From Symplocastrum torsivum CPER-KK1 (GTDB taxonomy: Bacteria > Cyanobacteriota > Cyanobacteriia > Cyanobacteriales > Coleofasciculaceae), in NCBI GenBank assembly GCA_019358875.1, contig JAHHIF010000070.1, positions 1-38,638 of the forward strand: a stretch of 38,638 nt of DNA, written 5' to 3'. Positions 17,817 to 24,549 of this stretch are shown here, one piece after another; the stretch's first letter is position 1, and each line of letters opens with the position of its first letter. Below the pieces are notes generated by a model. It saw nothing but the letters and a program-made list of their open reading frames with translations, was not told the DNA's origin and ran no database searches. Position numbers and translations under genes: made by a program.

Positions 17817-18119
17817 ATGGTAAAACCCATTGGCTACTACGTCGGGGGACTTCCCGGCACTCAAGACGCTCAGATTCTGGCTGAAATAGAAGATCGCTAC
17901 GGCGCTCAACTGCAAGCCCTGACACATGATGACCGAGCCGCGTGTCTAATTATGCTCATCGAATCAGCCACCCAAACCCCTCAAGCAATTGTCCAAGATT
18001 CTTTCGATGAAGAGGGTAACGGCTGGGGGCTGTGGCAGCTAACACAACACCTAACCCCTAGCTCCAAGCTGAATCTGTGCGTTGCCCTAATCAACCAACT
18101 GGTATGTGGAGGGTACTAA
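17817..18119 (+). CDS. Hypothetical small soluble protein
   Basis: 100 residues from the ATG at 17817, preferred over an upstream in-frame start at 17766 that would overlap the previous gene. An AGGA lies 8 bases before it. No known domain: Gly-rich beginning (YYVGGLPGTQDAQ), then helices, and a GWGLWQL stretch. Operon member of unknown role. Confidence 0.6.
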   Translation: MVKPIGYYVGGLPGTQDAQILAEIEDRYGAQLQALTHDDRAACLIMLIESATQTPQAIVQDSFDEEGNGWGLWQLTQHLTPSSKLNLCVALINQLVCGGY

Positions 18120-18121
18120 TC

Positions 18122-18379
18122 ATGGAACGTTCGCAGTATTACTTATTACTCTCCCAGATCTGCCAGTTTCTGGAAAACGACAACACCGAAGCAACTTTCA
18201 GCTTCATTGACAACGGCGAGACACTGGAAATGCCAGATACGCTATTGACTCAATGCCGAGAATCGGCAACCTGGAATCAACTGGAAGCCCAGTTTCTCCA
18301 AGCCGGAGGAAACATTAGTGTAAGCAACACTCAAGAAATAGATTGGAGCGATTGGGCTTTAGAGGAGTGGCTGGTATGA
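18122..18379 (+). CDS. Hypothetical small acidic protein
   Basis: 85 residues from the ATG at 18122, 2 bases after the previous stop and with GAGGG upstream. Helical and acidic, ending in a Trp-rich acidic stretch (IDWSDWALEEWLV). No family recognised. Its TGA overlaps the next ATG (ATGA), so translation is coupled. Confidence 0.6.
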   Translation: MERSQYYLLLSQICQFLENDNTEATFSFIDNGETLEMPDTLLTQCRESATWNQLEAQFLQAGGNISVSNTQEIDWSDWALEEWLV

Positions 18380-18579
18380 GCGACCTCAAGCAAGCCTTCC
18401 AATCTCAACTGATAGCCGCAGGCGTACCCGTTAATCAAGCCACAGCAGCGGCAGAAGCCCTAGCCCGTCAAAGTGCAGGTGAACTTCCCGTGCCTCTACC
18501 CCCAGATAGTGCAGAACAAGCCGCTGTCACCAGTGCTTGGCATTGGATAAACGCCAAGAAGCGGGGGGATGAGAAATGA
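18376..18579 (+). CDS. Hypothetical small protein, coupled operon member
   Basis: 67 residues from the ATG at 18376 (overlap ATGA, GAGGAG 6 bases upstream). Ala/Gln-rich helical protein (LIAAGVPVNQATAAAEALA) ending in a basic AKKRGDEK tail. No membrane segment. Unknown function. The next gene overlaps by 4 bases. Confidence 0.6.
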   Translation: MSDLKQAFQSQLIAAGVPVNQATAAAEALARQSAGELPVPLPPDSAEQAAVTSAWHWINAKKRGDEK

Positions 18580-19049
18580 AAATCTCAGCCACCTACTTAA
18601 TCGCCGCTCAGTTCGCCGCCTTGGGATTGGGTTATGTCCTACGAGCGCCTGAGTTACAAGCCACAGCCGAGCGGCAGACGACTATCCGTAACGAGCTTAC
18701 TGAATCAGCCTTCGAGCATCAAGAAGCCCTCTCTAGGGCGCAAACCTGCATCCCCTTGATGAGTGAAATGCCAATTACCGATGGCACGGCGGCTTATTTC
18801 TCCTCAGTCGAAGGAGGACGAATCGTGATTCACAAGAACCGTCCCATGCCCAGTGGCACAACAGTCTGCGATGCCTTTGGAATTACCGGAGTTGTCACTC
18901 TAGATGCGGAAGGCACCCCGTTTGTCACCAACCTGCGTCGGATGCCACCAGAGCAGATGCAGCAGATTCTCACTTCTCGTGGTGTCATGCCGACTCAAGC
19001 CATACACCCCTTTGCCAACATACCCAATTCCCCTAAGTCTCCCAAGTAA
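18576..19049 (+). CDS. Hypothetical protein with N-terminal membrane anchor or signal
   Basis: 157 residues. The first 22 (MKISATYLIAAQFAALGLGY) form a hydrophobic segment that could be a signal-anchor. A helical stalk and a small domain of beta-rich character (GGRIVIHKNRPMPSGTTVCD) follow. Its ATG overlaps the previous stop by 4 bases. Likely a single-pass inner-membrane component facing either side; no family recognised. Confidence 0.6.
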   Translation: MKISATYLIAAQFAALGLGYVLRAPELQATAERQTTIRNELTESAFEHQEALSRAQTCIPLMSEMPITDGTAAYFSSVEGGRIVIHKNRPMPSGTTVCDAFGITGVVTLDAEGTPFVTNLRRMPPEQMQQILTSRGVMPTQAIHPFANIPNSPKSPK

Positions 19050-19054
19050 TCAAG

Positions 19055-19861
19055 ATGTCAAAATTTGCGACCAACAACACCCAGCCAACTCAACAACCCC
19101 AACTGATTATTCCCCCAAGCGCACGCCGGGACGTAGACTTCGACGAAGAGAAAGTACCCGTCTCTCAACGCCTGGGAGACTTCAGCGATAAAACCTTCGG
19201 GTTCATCTTTAACCCAAACACGATCAAATTCGGTATTCTTCTGTTTGCCGGATTCTGCATTGCCATCAACCTCGCAGGTTACTACGACCTCGTGAACCAG
19301 GTTTTCACCACACGCCTAGATGAACTGGGCAGAACCCTACCCGTAGAAGCCCCCATCGGCGACCGCATCATGAATTCAATTGTTCGCCTACCGTTTTTGG
19401 GGACAGCGATTGTCTGGCTGGACAAACTCACAGGCGGACTGGTTGCCTTGTTCGGAGCGATCGCATTTTGCTTCATGATTCAGGGCTTAGAAATAGCCGG
19501 ACGCTTCCACCTGTATTTCCCCGATTCAGCCGAGAACCTGCTCTACAAGCAGAATCGCAAGCACTATGAAGCGCCTGGTAACCACCCCGCTGCCAAAAAG
19601 GCTTACAAACTAGCGACGAGTGAAACACTCTCAATTCTGCGTTGGTTAGCCCTAGCCGGATATGTCGCCTACGTGGTTGACGCTTACGCGATGCACCTAT
19701 CTCGCCCCTGGTTAGACCATCTCAGTAATCCGCTGTGGATAAACATCATTTGGAACGGGCTAGCAGTTGCTGGGGTTGAATTAGCAATGATTTTGCACCG
19801 AGGTTACAAGGCAGTCACGCTCTCAAATGCCGAGAAGGCAGACAAGGACAGACTCTACTAA
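19055..19861 (+). CDS. Multi-pass membrane protein of the ParM operon
   Basis: 268 residues: a soluble N-terminus of about 55 residues, then hydrophobic segments at about 62-80 (FGILLFAGFCIAINLAGYY), 122-145 (GGLVALFGAIAFCFMIQGL), 190-210 and 228-248. That is about four membrane spans, with a basic/polar loop between spans 2 and 3. No catalytic motif. It begins 5 bases after the previous gene. Together with its neighbours it could form a membrane platform for the downstream ATPase; this is an inference. Confidence 0.65.
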   Translation: MSKFATNNTQPTQQPQLIIPPSARRDVDFDEEKVPVSQRLGDFSDKTFGFIFNPNTIKFGILLFAGFCIAINLAGYYDLVNQVFTTRLDELGRTLPVEAPIGDRIMNSIVRLPFLGTAIVWLDKLTGGLVALFGAIAFCFMIQGLEIAGRFHLYFPDSAENLLYKQNRKHYEAPGNHPAAKKAYKLATSETLSILRWLALAGYVAYVVDAYAMHLSRPWLDHLSNPLWINIIWNGLAVAGVELAMILHRGYKAVTLSNAEKADKDRLY

Positions 19862-19888
19862 CGACTAACCACTAATCACCAATTCGAG

Positions 19889-19910
19889 AGGGGTGTCAAG
19901 AGGCACCCCT
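19889..19910 (+). promoter_or_regulatory. Intercistronic hairpin
   Basis: AGGGGTG (19889-19895) pairs with CACCCCT (19904-19910) in the 66-bp gap between two operon genes, just ahead of the AGGAG of the next gene. No T-run, so mRNA processing or translational tuning is more likely than termination. Confidence 0.4.
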
Positions 19911-19927
19911 AAGTGTAGGAGAGAATC

Positions 19928-20695
19928 ATGCAGGAACTAACAAGCAACCTAGAGCCAGGGAATCCAGACGGACACACCGTATTGAGATATTTAGTCGAAG
20001 CCAAGCAAATGCCCTTAGAAGTCGCGATTGAGCGAGTCTACAAGGCAGTGGGTAAGTATGCGGCTGAGTATCGTTCCGACCAAAACAAGCTCATTACAGG
20101 GATAGTAGTCACCGGGATTCTCGGACTGCCCGTATTCTTTCCCTTCGGTGTGCCATCTCTCTTAGTCGCTGGAGCAATCGGTGCCTCGGCAGTAAGCTGG
20201 CAAGAACTCGGAACAATGCGCGATCGCCTGAAACCGGAATATCTCTGCCTAAAAAACTCAGTTTTACTTGAGCAATTCATCAAGTGGTTAGCCGAGGAAA
20301 TCAAAAAACGTAGAGGACACGGCATAGATGCGCCAACCACGTTTCAGGCTGATGCGATTACTACAGCAAACATCCTTAGCGCCTATGAACATACTGTATT
20401 TTCTGTGGCGCAAGGCGAACATCTAGAGAATAACGCCTCTGACCCAATCTTGGCTCTATTTGTCGTCAAACTACGGCAAAGTACCAATCAGCTACCGAGT
20501 TGGGTGATGGAGGCATTCTGCCATTTGGAGCAGGCGGAAGCGCAACGTAGCACTCATCTAGAGGCAGCTTACGGGTACATGTTTGGGAATTTATCTCAGT
20601 CTCCAGTGGGGCAGAACACGCGCCTAGGTGCCGTTGAGGTGACAGCACAAAATATGGAGGGTGAGAATCGCCTGGGAAAACACCAACAGAACTAA
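19928..20695 (+). CDS. Membrane protein with hydrophobic hairpin, ParM operon
   Basis: 255 residues. A strongly hydrophobic stretch (about 57-88: ITGIVVTGILGLPVFFPFGV and following) looks like a double-spanning hairpin. The remaining C-terminal about 160 residues are soluble and helical. AGGAG lies 7 bases before the ATG. No family recognised. It precedes the FtsK/HerA-like ATPase by 8 bases, so it is a candidate membrane partner of that motor. Confidence 0.6.
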   Translation: MQELTSNLEPGNPDGHTVLRYLVEAKQMPLEVAIERVYKAVGKYAAEYRSDQNKLITGIVVTGILGLPVFFPFGVPSLLVAGAIGASAVSWQELGTMRDRLKPEYLCLKNSVLLEQFIKWLAEEIKKRRGHGIDAPTTFQADAITTANILSAYEHTVFSVAQGEHLENNASDPILALFVVKLRQSTNQLPSWVMEAFCHLEQAEAQRSTHLEAAYGYMFGNLSQSPVGQNTRLGAVEVTAQNMEGENRLGKHQQN

Positions 20696-20703
20696 GCCCT
20701 CAG

Positions 20704-21735
20704 GTGGCAATGCCCCAGTTACCACCAACTCCCGTCGATATCGCTTCAGAAATGGCGAAAGTCCTCAAATCAACTATCATTGCCGCTTGCCCCAGAGTTG
20801 GCAAAGGAGTCGTCGTCTCAAAAGCGATCGCTTTTCTTCAACAACTCTACCCTGACCTGGAAATCTGGTTGATTGACCCCAAGGATGAACCATCGGAACT
20901 GCATTACTGGCTAGCCATCGACCCAGATAAGCGTTGCCATTTTGATTTACGACCTTATGACGCAGACATCGAGAAAGCCACGCAGACGTTTGAAGCCTTC
21001 TTAATCCGCTTCAACGGTTCAGCTTCCTCTCGTAAGCTTCTGATTATCGATGAGTTTGTGATGCTCAACCAGAAGTGCGATAGCTCCTTCATGACTCGTC
21101 TGAAGGACTTTCTCGTTGGTATTTGCTCATCGGGGGAGCTATCGCCTGACCAAGCACTGGGGCGCTTTGTCTGGGTGATTACTCAGTCGCCATTCACCAA
21201 AGACTTAGGCTTCAAGACGAGGGCAGCGATTTCCACCTTTCAGCGAGTCTTCCTGCTGAACACGGCATCCATCCAACTGTATGCGATCGCCTTGTCTGCT
21301 GGATTCATTCCTAATCAACCGGAAAAAGAAATCATTGAGATGCTATCGGTAACGGGAAGAGTGTTTTATTATTCTCGCTCAAACTCCTGGCATCCTGTTC
21401 CTAATTACGAACTAGCATTGCCACCTCAAACTCAAACTCAATCCTCAACTCTAACTATTGAGCTTGTTCAATCTTCAGGAGAGAGTGAACAAGTCGTAGA
21501 CGAAACGGTTAATGATTTAAAAGTCTCGGATGATTTAGGAGAGCCATTAAAAACCATCTGGCTCTATGCCAAGAAGAAAGGGGAAGTGATTAAAGCCTCT
21601 GAGGTTCAACGGGATAATAGTACGCTTAAATCGGTTCCGACTAAGAAGATACGCCAGTACTTTGGACTACTTTTTGATTTAGGTTATGGAGAGCTTGAGG
21701 GAGAGGGCGACCGACTTGGCTTCCGTGCCTACTAG
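20704..21735 (+). CDS. FtsK/HerA/TraG-type P-loop ATPase with C-terminal winged helix
   Basis: 343 residues. Walker A is ACPRVGKGV (28-36), Walker B is KLLIIDEFVML (111-121), and WVITQSPF (about 157-164) is a sensor-like strand as in FtsK/HerA/VirD4 DNA pumps. Only about 27 residues precede the P-loop, so the enzyme has no membrane domain of its own. The C-terminal 80 residues (IWLYAKKKGEVIKASEVQRD and following) look like a winged helix that could bind DNA. The start is uncertain: GTG at 20704, or ATG at 20710 with AGGTGG very close. It is the last gene of the ParM operon. A DNA-translocating motor for transfer or segregation is the simplest reading. Confidence 0.7.
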   Translation: MAMPQLPPTPVDIASEMAKVLKSTIIAACPRVGKGVVVSKAIAFLQQLYPDLEIWLIDPKDEPSELHYWLAIDPDKRCHFDLRPYDADIEKATQTFEAFLIRFNGSASSRKLLIIDEFVMLNQKCDSSFMTRLKDFLVGICSSGELSPDQALGRFVWVITQSPFTKDLGFKTRAAISTFQRVFLLNTASIQLYAIALSAGFIPNQPEKEIIEMLSVTGRVFYYSRSNSWHPVPNYELALPPQTQTQSSTLTIELVQSSGESEQVVDETVNDLKVSDDLGEPLKTIWLYAKKKGEVIKASEVQRDNSTLKSVPTKKIRQYFGLLFDLGYGELEGEGDRLGFRAY

Positions 21736-21741
21736 AGGAGA

Positions 21742-21852
21742 CATCTATAGGTGTAGATGCACGTAGATACGTCATCTAGAGCCATCTACACCTGGTCATC
21801 TCTACCCCATCTATTGTCTTGTCCTCGTTCATCTATACTTTCATCTACACTT
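21742..21852. repeat. CATCTA repeat cluster with an 11-bp inverted repeat
   Basis: A non-coding 111-bp segment after the ATPase gene. CATCTA occurs at 21742, 21773, 21783, 21808, 21830 and 21842, and in inverse orientation at 21754-21759. AGGTGTAGATG (21749-21759) and CATCTACACCT (21783-21793) form a perfect inverted repeat. Suggests a multimeric protein-binding site such as a centromere, an iteron set or a transfer origin. Confidence 0.6.
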
Positions 21853-21941
21853 GTCTGTTATCACAATAAGGGGGATTCTTAGTCTAGATAGATAGCAAGT
21901 TTAAAAGTTTTTGCTTTTGTTACTCGTTCCACAGACTCAAT

Positions 21942-22271
21942 CTATTTAGCTAATTTTTGTTCTAGTTCCTCAATGCGTTTCTGAGCTTTCTCTAGTTTCC
22001 GCTCTGCTTTCACCTTCTGATTCCAGCACTCCTGAAAGTTGGCATCTCGCCCTAGAAGAATCTGTTTAAGATGAGCGCATTCTTCACAGTAAGGAACGCT
22101 ATCCTTTCCTGACACAGCTTTGGTAATAACGTCTCGAAGCCATCCTGATGGATTAGGAAGTGAGCGCACGAATTCATCAATGTCCACTTCAACTTTTACG
22201 CACAAAGGCTTTTTGGCAAGTGGCTGCTTAGTCACTGAGGGGAAAGGGGTCAAGTTTTTGGGATTAGCCAT
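21942..22271 (-). CDS. Small RHH-like protein with Cys pair and coiled coil
   Basis: 109 residues from the ATG at 22271, chosen because GAGAAAG precedes it. Starts at 22307 or 22352 would put the palindromic operator inside the gene. Residues about 23-54 (VKVEVDIDEFVRSLPN, then WLRDVITKAV) suggest an RHH-type DNA-binding fold. CEEC (62-65) could bind metal or form disulphides. Residues 80-108 are a charged coiled coil. Divergent from the membrane-anchored gene at 22375, so probably its regulator and self-regulating. Confidence 0.5.
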   Translation of the reverse strand: MANPKNLTPFPSVTKQPLAKKPLCVKVEVDIDEFVRSLPNPSGWLRDVITKAVSGKDSVPYCEECAHLKQILLGRDANFQECWNQKVKAERKLEKAQKRIEELEQKLAK

Positions 22272-22280
22272 TGCTTTCTC

Positions 22281-22292
22281 ACGGTATACCGT
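22281..22292. promoter_or_regulatory. Perfect palindrome between divergent genes
   Basis: ACGGTATACCGT is a perfect 12-bp palindrome 10 bases upstream of the minus-strand ATG at 22271 and about 80 bases before the plus-strand ATG at 22375. Candidate operator for the RHH-like protein. Confidence 0.4.
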
Positions 22293-22374
22293 GTATAGTC
22301 TAGCCATAGAGGTGATTGATTCGCTACATAAACCGCCTCTCGCGACCGCCACAGATTTTTGAGAATTTAAAACA

Positions 22375-22905
22375 ATGCAAGACTTTCTGTTCGCTGCACT
22401 TTTGTTTGTCTGCTATTTCGTTTTTGCCTGCTATTTTTTCAGTCCCGGTAAGCCTCAACAGGCAGAGCAAATGGCTTCTATCCTGCCAGAAAAAGCGATG
22501 GCTTCTCCAACTTCAGAAATGTTGGTGAGACAAGCCTCTCTAGGTGATGCTTGGTCAAGTGAGCTGCCGAGTACAATGGCTGAAGCCTTGAGTAGTAAGT
22601 TTGATCCAGAGCCAGAGTGGGAAATCTCTACGCCGGAGACACAGGTACAAGAGCCACAACCGGACATAAGTGCAAGAGCGTTGGATGTAATCGACAAGCT
22701 TGGTAAACGAGAAGCGCGACGGCTTTGTTCGCCTCTAGGAATTCAACAGAAGTGCAATGGTGTGGAACTAACAACTGAGTTGATGGTTGCCAGCATTCGG
22801 CGTGAATTCAAGACAAACCCGGAGCATGTGATTGAAGTAATCTGTAAACGGTTACCTGAACTGTTGTCAGCCCCACGACGGGTTGACCAGAAGCAGGCTA
22901 GCTAG
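22375..22905 (+). CDS. Membrane-anchored hypothetical protein
   Basis: 176 residues. The N-terminal segment (FLFAALLFVCYFVFACYFF) is a clear membrane anchor. A low-complexity acidic linker follows, then a compact C-terminal domain at about 100-168 (VIDKLGKREARRLCSPLGI, then LMVASIRREF) with an all-helical pattern. No named family recognised. Monocistronic, ending in a Rho-independent terminator. Confidence 0.6.
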   Translation: MQDFLFAALLFVCYFVFACYFFSPGKPQQAEQMASILPEKAMASPTSEMLVRQASLGDAWSSELPSTMAEALSSKFDPEPEWEISTPETQVQEPQPDISARALDVIDKLGKREARRLCSPLGIQQKCNGVELTTELMVASIRREFKTNPEHVIEVICKRLPELLSAPRRVDQKQAS

Positions 22906-22938
22906 CCGCATCACTCATCACGACTACTGTGTTCCCTA

Positions 22939-22965
22939 CCCTGCTTATCCACAGCGGGGTTTTTT
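22939..22965 (+). terminator. Rho-independent terminator whose loop is a DnaA box
   Basis: Stem CCCTGC (22939-22944) with GCGGGG (22954-22959), one G-T pair, then six T's. The 9-base loop (22945-22953) is exactly TTATCCACA, the consensus DnaA box. Confidence 0.7.
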
Positions 22966-22980
22966 GTTATCGCACTTGTG

Positions 22981-23376
22981 TCAAAGGCTCTCCAAGACAA
23001 ATCCTGACATCGGTTCTCCCCGGTTGGTGAGTCCCTTTTTTCGGTGGTACTTGATGATGCTTTCTCCGGCGAACCAATCCAGAGCAGTCCTGACAAAGAA
23101 CCAGCCTTTTTCTGGTGTTGGCTCTAGGGCAACGGGCGTTACTTTGCCAGCAGAATCAACCAAATTGTGTGTTGGTTCAAAGTCGCCGCGTTCTGGTGGT
23201 CGGGTGTCGCCATCAAGACGTTTTTTGCGAGGGCTGCACTTGAGGCAATACTTCGGTGGGTTTCCGGGATAGACATCACGGGTGGTCACCTGGTTGCATT
23301 TTGCACAGGTAAAAGTGAGAGGCTTAGTGTGAACCGTTCTGGCGTGCGCTCTGACGACGAAGGTTTTGCTGGGCAT
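22981..23376 (-). CDS. Zinc-ribbon hypothetical protein
   Basis: 131 residues. CxxC pairs at 24/27 (CAKC) and 44/47 (CLKC) form a zinc ribbon. A basic stretch (SPRKKRLDGD) follows, then a C-terminal part with WFFVRTALDWFAGESI. Ribbon and charge suggest nucleic-acid binding. It is convergent with the membrane-anchored gene, separated by the terminator. No Shine-Dalgarno is seen. Family not recognised. Confidence 0.6.
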   Translation of the reverse strand: MPSKTFVVRAHARTVHTKPLTFTCAKCNQVTTRDVYPGNPPKYCLKCSPRKKRLDGDTRPPERGDFEPTHNLVDSAGKVTPVALEPTPEKGWFFVRTALDWFAGESIIKYHRKKGLTNRGEPMSGFVLESL

Positions 23377-23460
23377 GGATGAGAGGCGGGATTTCTCTTA
23401 ACAATATTCATTACAGGGTTTTTGCTCAATCCCAGGCTTGAGGTGAGCGCACGATACACA

Positions 23461-23580
23461 TCAACTCTTACGCCTTCTCCAAGCATTAAATGATGTAGTT
23501 GCTGCCAACATCAGCACTACTCTCAAGACAATCTTGAGACTCACTCGTTTCCAGTGCACTGTGGCTAACTGTTCTTTCAT
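23461..23580 (-). CDS. Possible 39-residue hydrophobic peptide
   Basis: An ATG frame of 39 codons. The middle (VSLKIVLRVVLMLAATTSF) is hydrophobic and flanked by basic residues (HWKR and WRRRKS), as in small membrane peptides. Its own sequence contains a perfect inverted repeat TCTCAAGA/TCTTGAGA (23521-23539). Upstream AGAGA is a poor ribosome site. Could be chance. Confidence 0.25.
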   Translation of the reverse strand: MKEQLATVHWKRVSLKIVLRVVLMLAATTSFNAWRRRKS

Positions 23581-23855
23581 TCTCTACATCCAATTGCATT
23601 AGGTTTAGTGTAACCAGCTCTAAAAAGTGAGGAATAGGAAAGAGGCAAGCGCCTGCCTTAAGTGCAACCTAGGTCGTCAGATAACGTTTGCCAAACTGTA
23701 GTAACAATTTTGTTACTACAACCAAGGCATAGGGTCTCATGTGTACAACGTCCCAAAAAGATAGGAAGTCGGGGTTTTAGTGACACAGATTAAGTGACGA
23801 GTTGTTGGTACAGATTTTCAGCCCGAAAGGGCTAGTTAGGAGCCAGGTAGAGACC

Positions 23856-23883
23856 GTCCAAAAAAAGGGTCGTTTTTTTGGAC
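23856..23883 (+). terminator. Inverted repeat GTCCAAAAAAA/TTTTTTTGGAC, terminator-like
   Basis: Perfect 11-bp arms with loop GGGTCG. The second arm begins with seven T's. Could stop readthrough toward the XRE island, though the stem is mostly A-T. Confidence 0.4.
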
Positions 23884-24055
23884 ACCACTAACCCTTTTTG
23901 ACAGGTTGTATTTACTTGATGAGTTTTATGACGCTGCTACCGCCTCTCTCCCAGCAACCCAGTAGACGTGTAGTGTTTTGGCAAAAAGGGAAGTTTTTGC
24001 AGTAAATCGTCGTCAACGCTGTAGCTTTTCCCACGCTAATGACACACTCCCAATC

Positions 24056-24107
24056 AACACAACAAAGAAATTGTGTTATGTTGGTTAACACAACACAGAA
24101 GTTGTGT
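24056..24107 (+). promoter_or_regulatory. Twin operator-like inverted repeats before the XRE island
   Basis: AACACAA (24056-24062) with TTGTGTT (24071-24077), and ACACAAC (24088-24094) with GTTGTGT (24101-24107): two related inverted repeats 30 bases apart, ending 1 base before the ATG at 24109. This is the expected form of an autoregulatory operator for the XRE protein encoded second in the operon. Confidence 0.65.
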
Positions 24108-24108
24108 C

Positions 24109-24549
24109 ATGATACCAGCATTTAACTCTGACGGAAACTTGCCTCCAGGAGTGCATTGGGCTACCTGGCAAGAGTTTGCGGCTCGATTTGGAACAACACC
24201 ACACCGACAGCAACTTCTCAAGGGATTGAAGTCCGCCCTAGATTCACTGTCAAAGGCAGGTTGCCGGACGGTTTACATAGATGGCAGCTTCGTCACGAAA
24301 AAGGAGAACCCTAATGACTTTGATGGCTGCTGGGAATTAACGGGCGTTGACCCATCCCTTCTCGACCCCATTCTCCTTTTGTTAAACGACAAACGTGTAG
24401 CCCAAAAGGCTAAGTACAAAGGAGAACTCTTTCCGGCATCTTGGACAGCAGATGGTGTTGGAAAAACATATCTTGATTTTTTTCAGATTGATAGGAATGG
24501 GAACCCGAAAGGCATTGTTGCTATAGATTTGGGAGGGTCGCAGCCATGA
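24109..24549 (+). CDS. DUF6932-like nucleotidyltransferase-fold protein
   Basis: 146 residues from the ATG at 24109; the upstream start at 24073 would run through the operators. It opens IPAFNSDGNLPPGVH and carries YIDGSF (56-61) followed by NDFDG (69-73), the GS and DxD signature of the nucleotidyltransferase superfamily as in DUF6932-type proteins. Members of this superfamily include MNT-like toxins and antitoxins that transfer NMP groups. Its stop overlaps the next ATG by 4 bases, pairing it with the XRE-ImmA protein like a toxin-antitoxin or two-gene regulatory unit. Family naming is from memory of the motif; activity is not shown. Confidence 0.65.
   Translation: MIPAFNSDGNLPPGVHWATWQEFAARFGTTPHRQQLLKGLKSALDSLSKAGCRTVYIDGSFVTKKENPNDFDGCWELTGVDPSLLDPILLLLNDKRVAQKAKYKGELFPASWTADGVGKTYLDFFQIDRNGNPKGIVAIDLGGSQP

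Larger units (their letters stand above)
23377..24055. other. Hairpin-rich spacer of about 680 bp
   Basis: No standard gene. It contains a possible 39-codon minus-strand frame (23461-23580), an inverted repeat with 10-bp arms (GTAGTAACAA, 23698-23719), a GAAA-capped hairpin AGCCC-GAAA-GGGCT (23820-23833) and an 11-bp A/T-rich inverted repeat (23856-23883). It separates two differently organised regions and may mark an insertion boundary. Confidence 0.5.

Noticed and set aside
23770..23835. Resemblance of GTGACACAGATTAAGTGACG to ends of cyanobacterial Tn7-like/CAST elements
   Set aside because: Only one short stretch, with no tnsB/tnsC/tniQ, no Cas12k and no partner end in the window.
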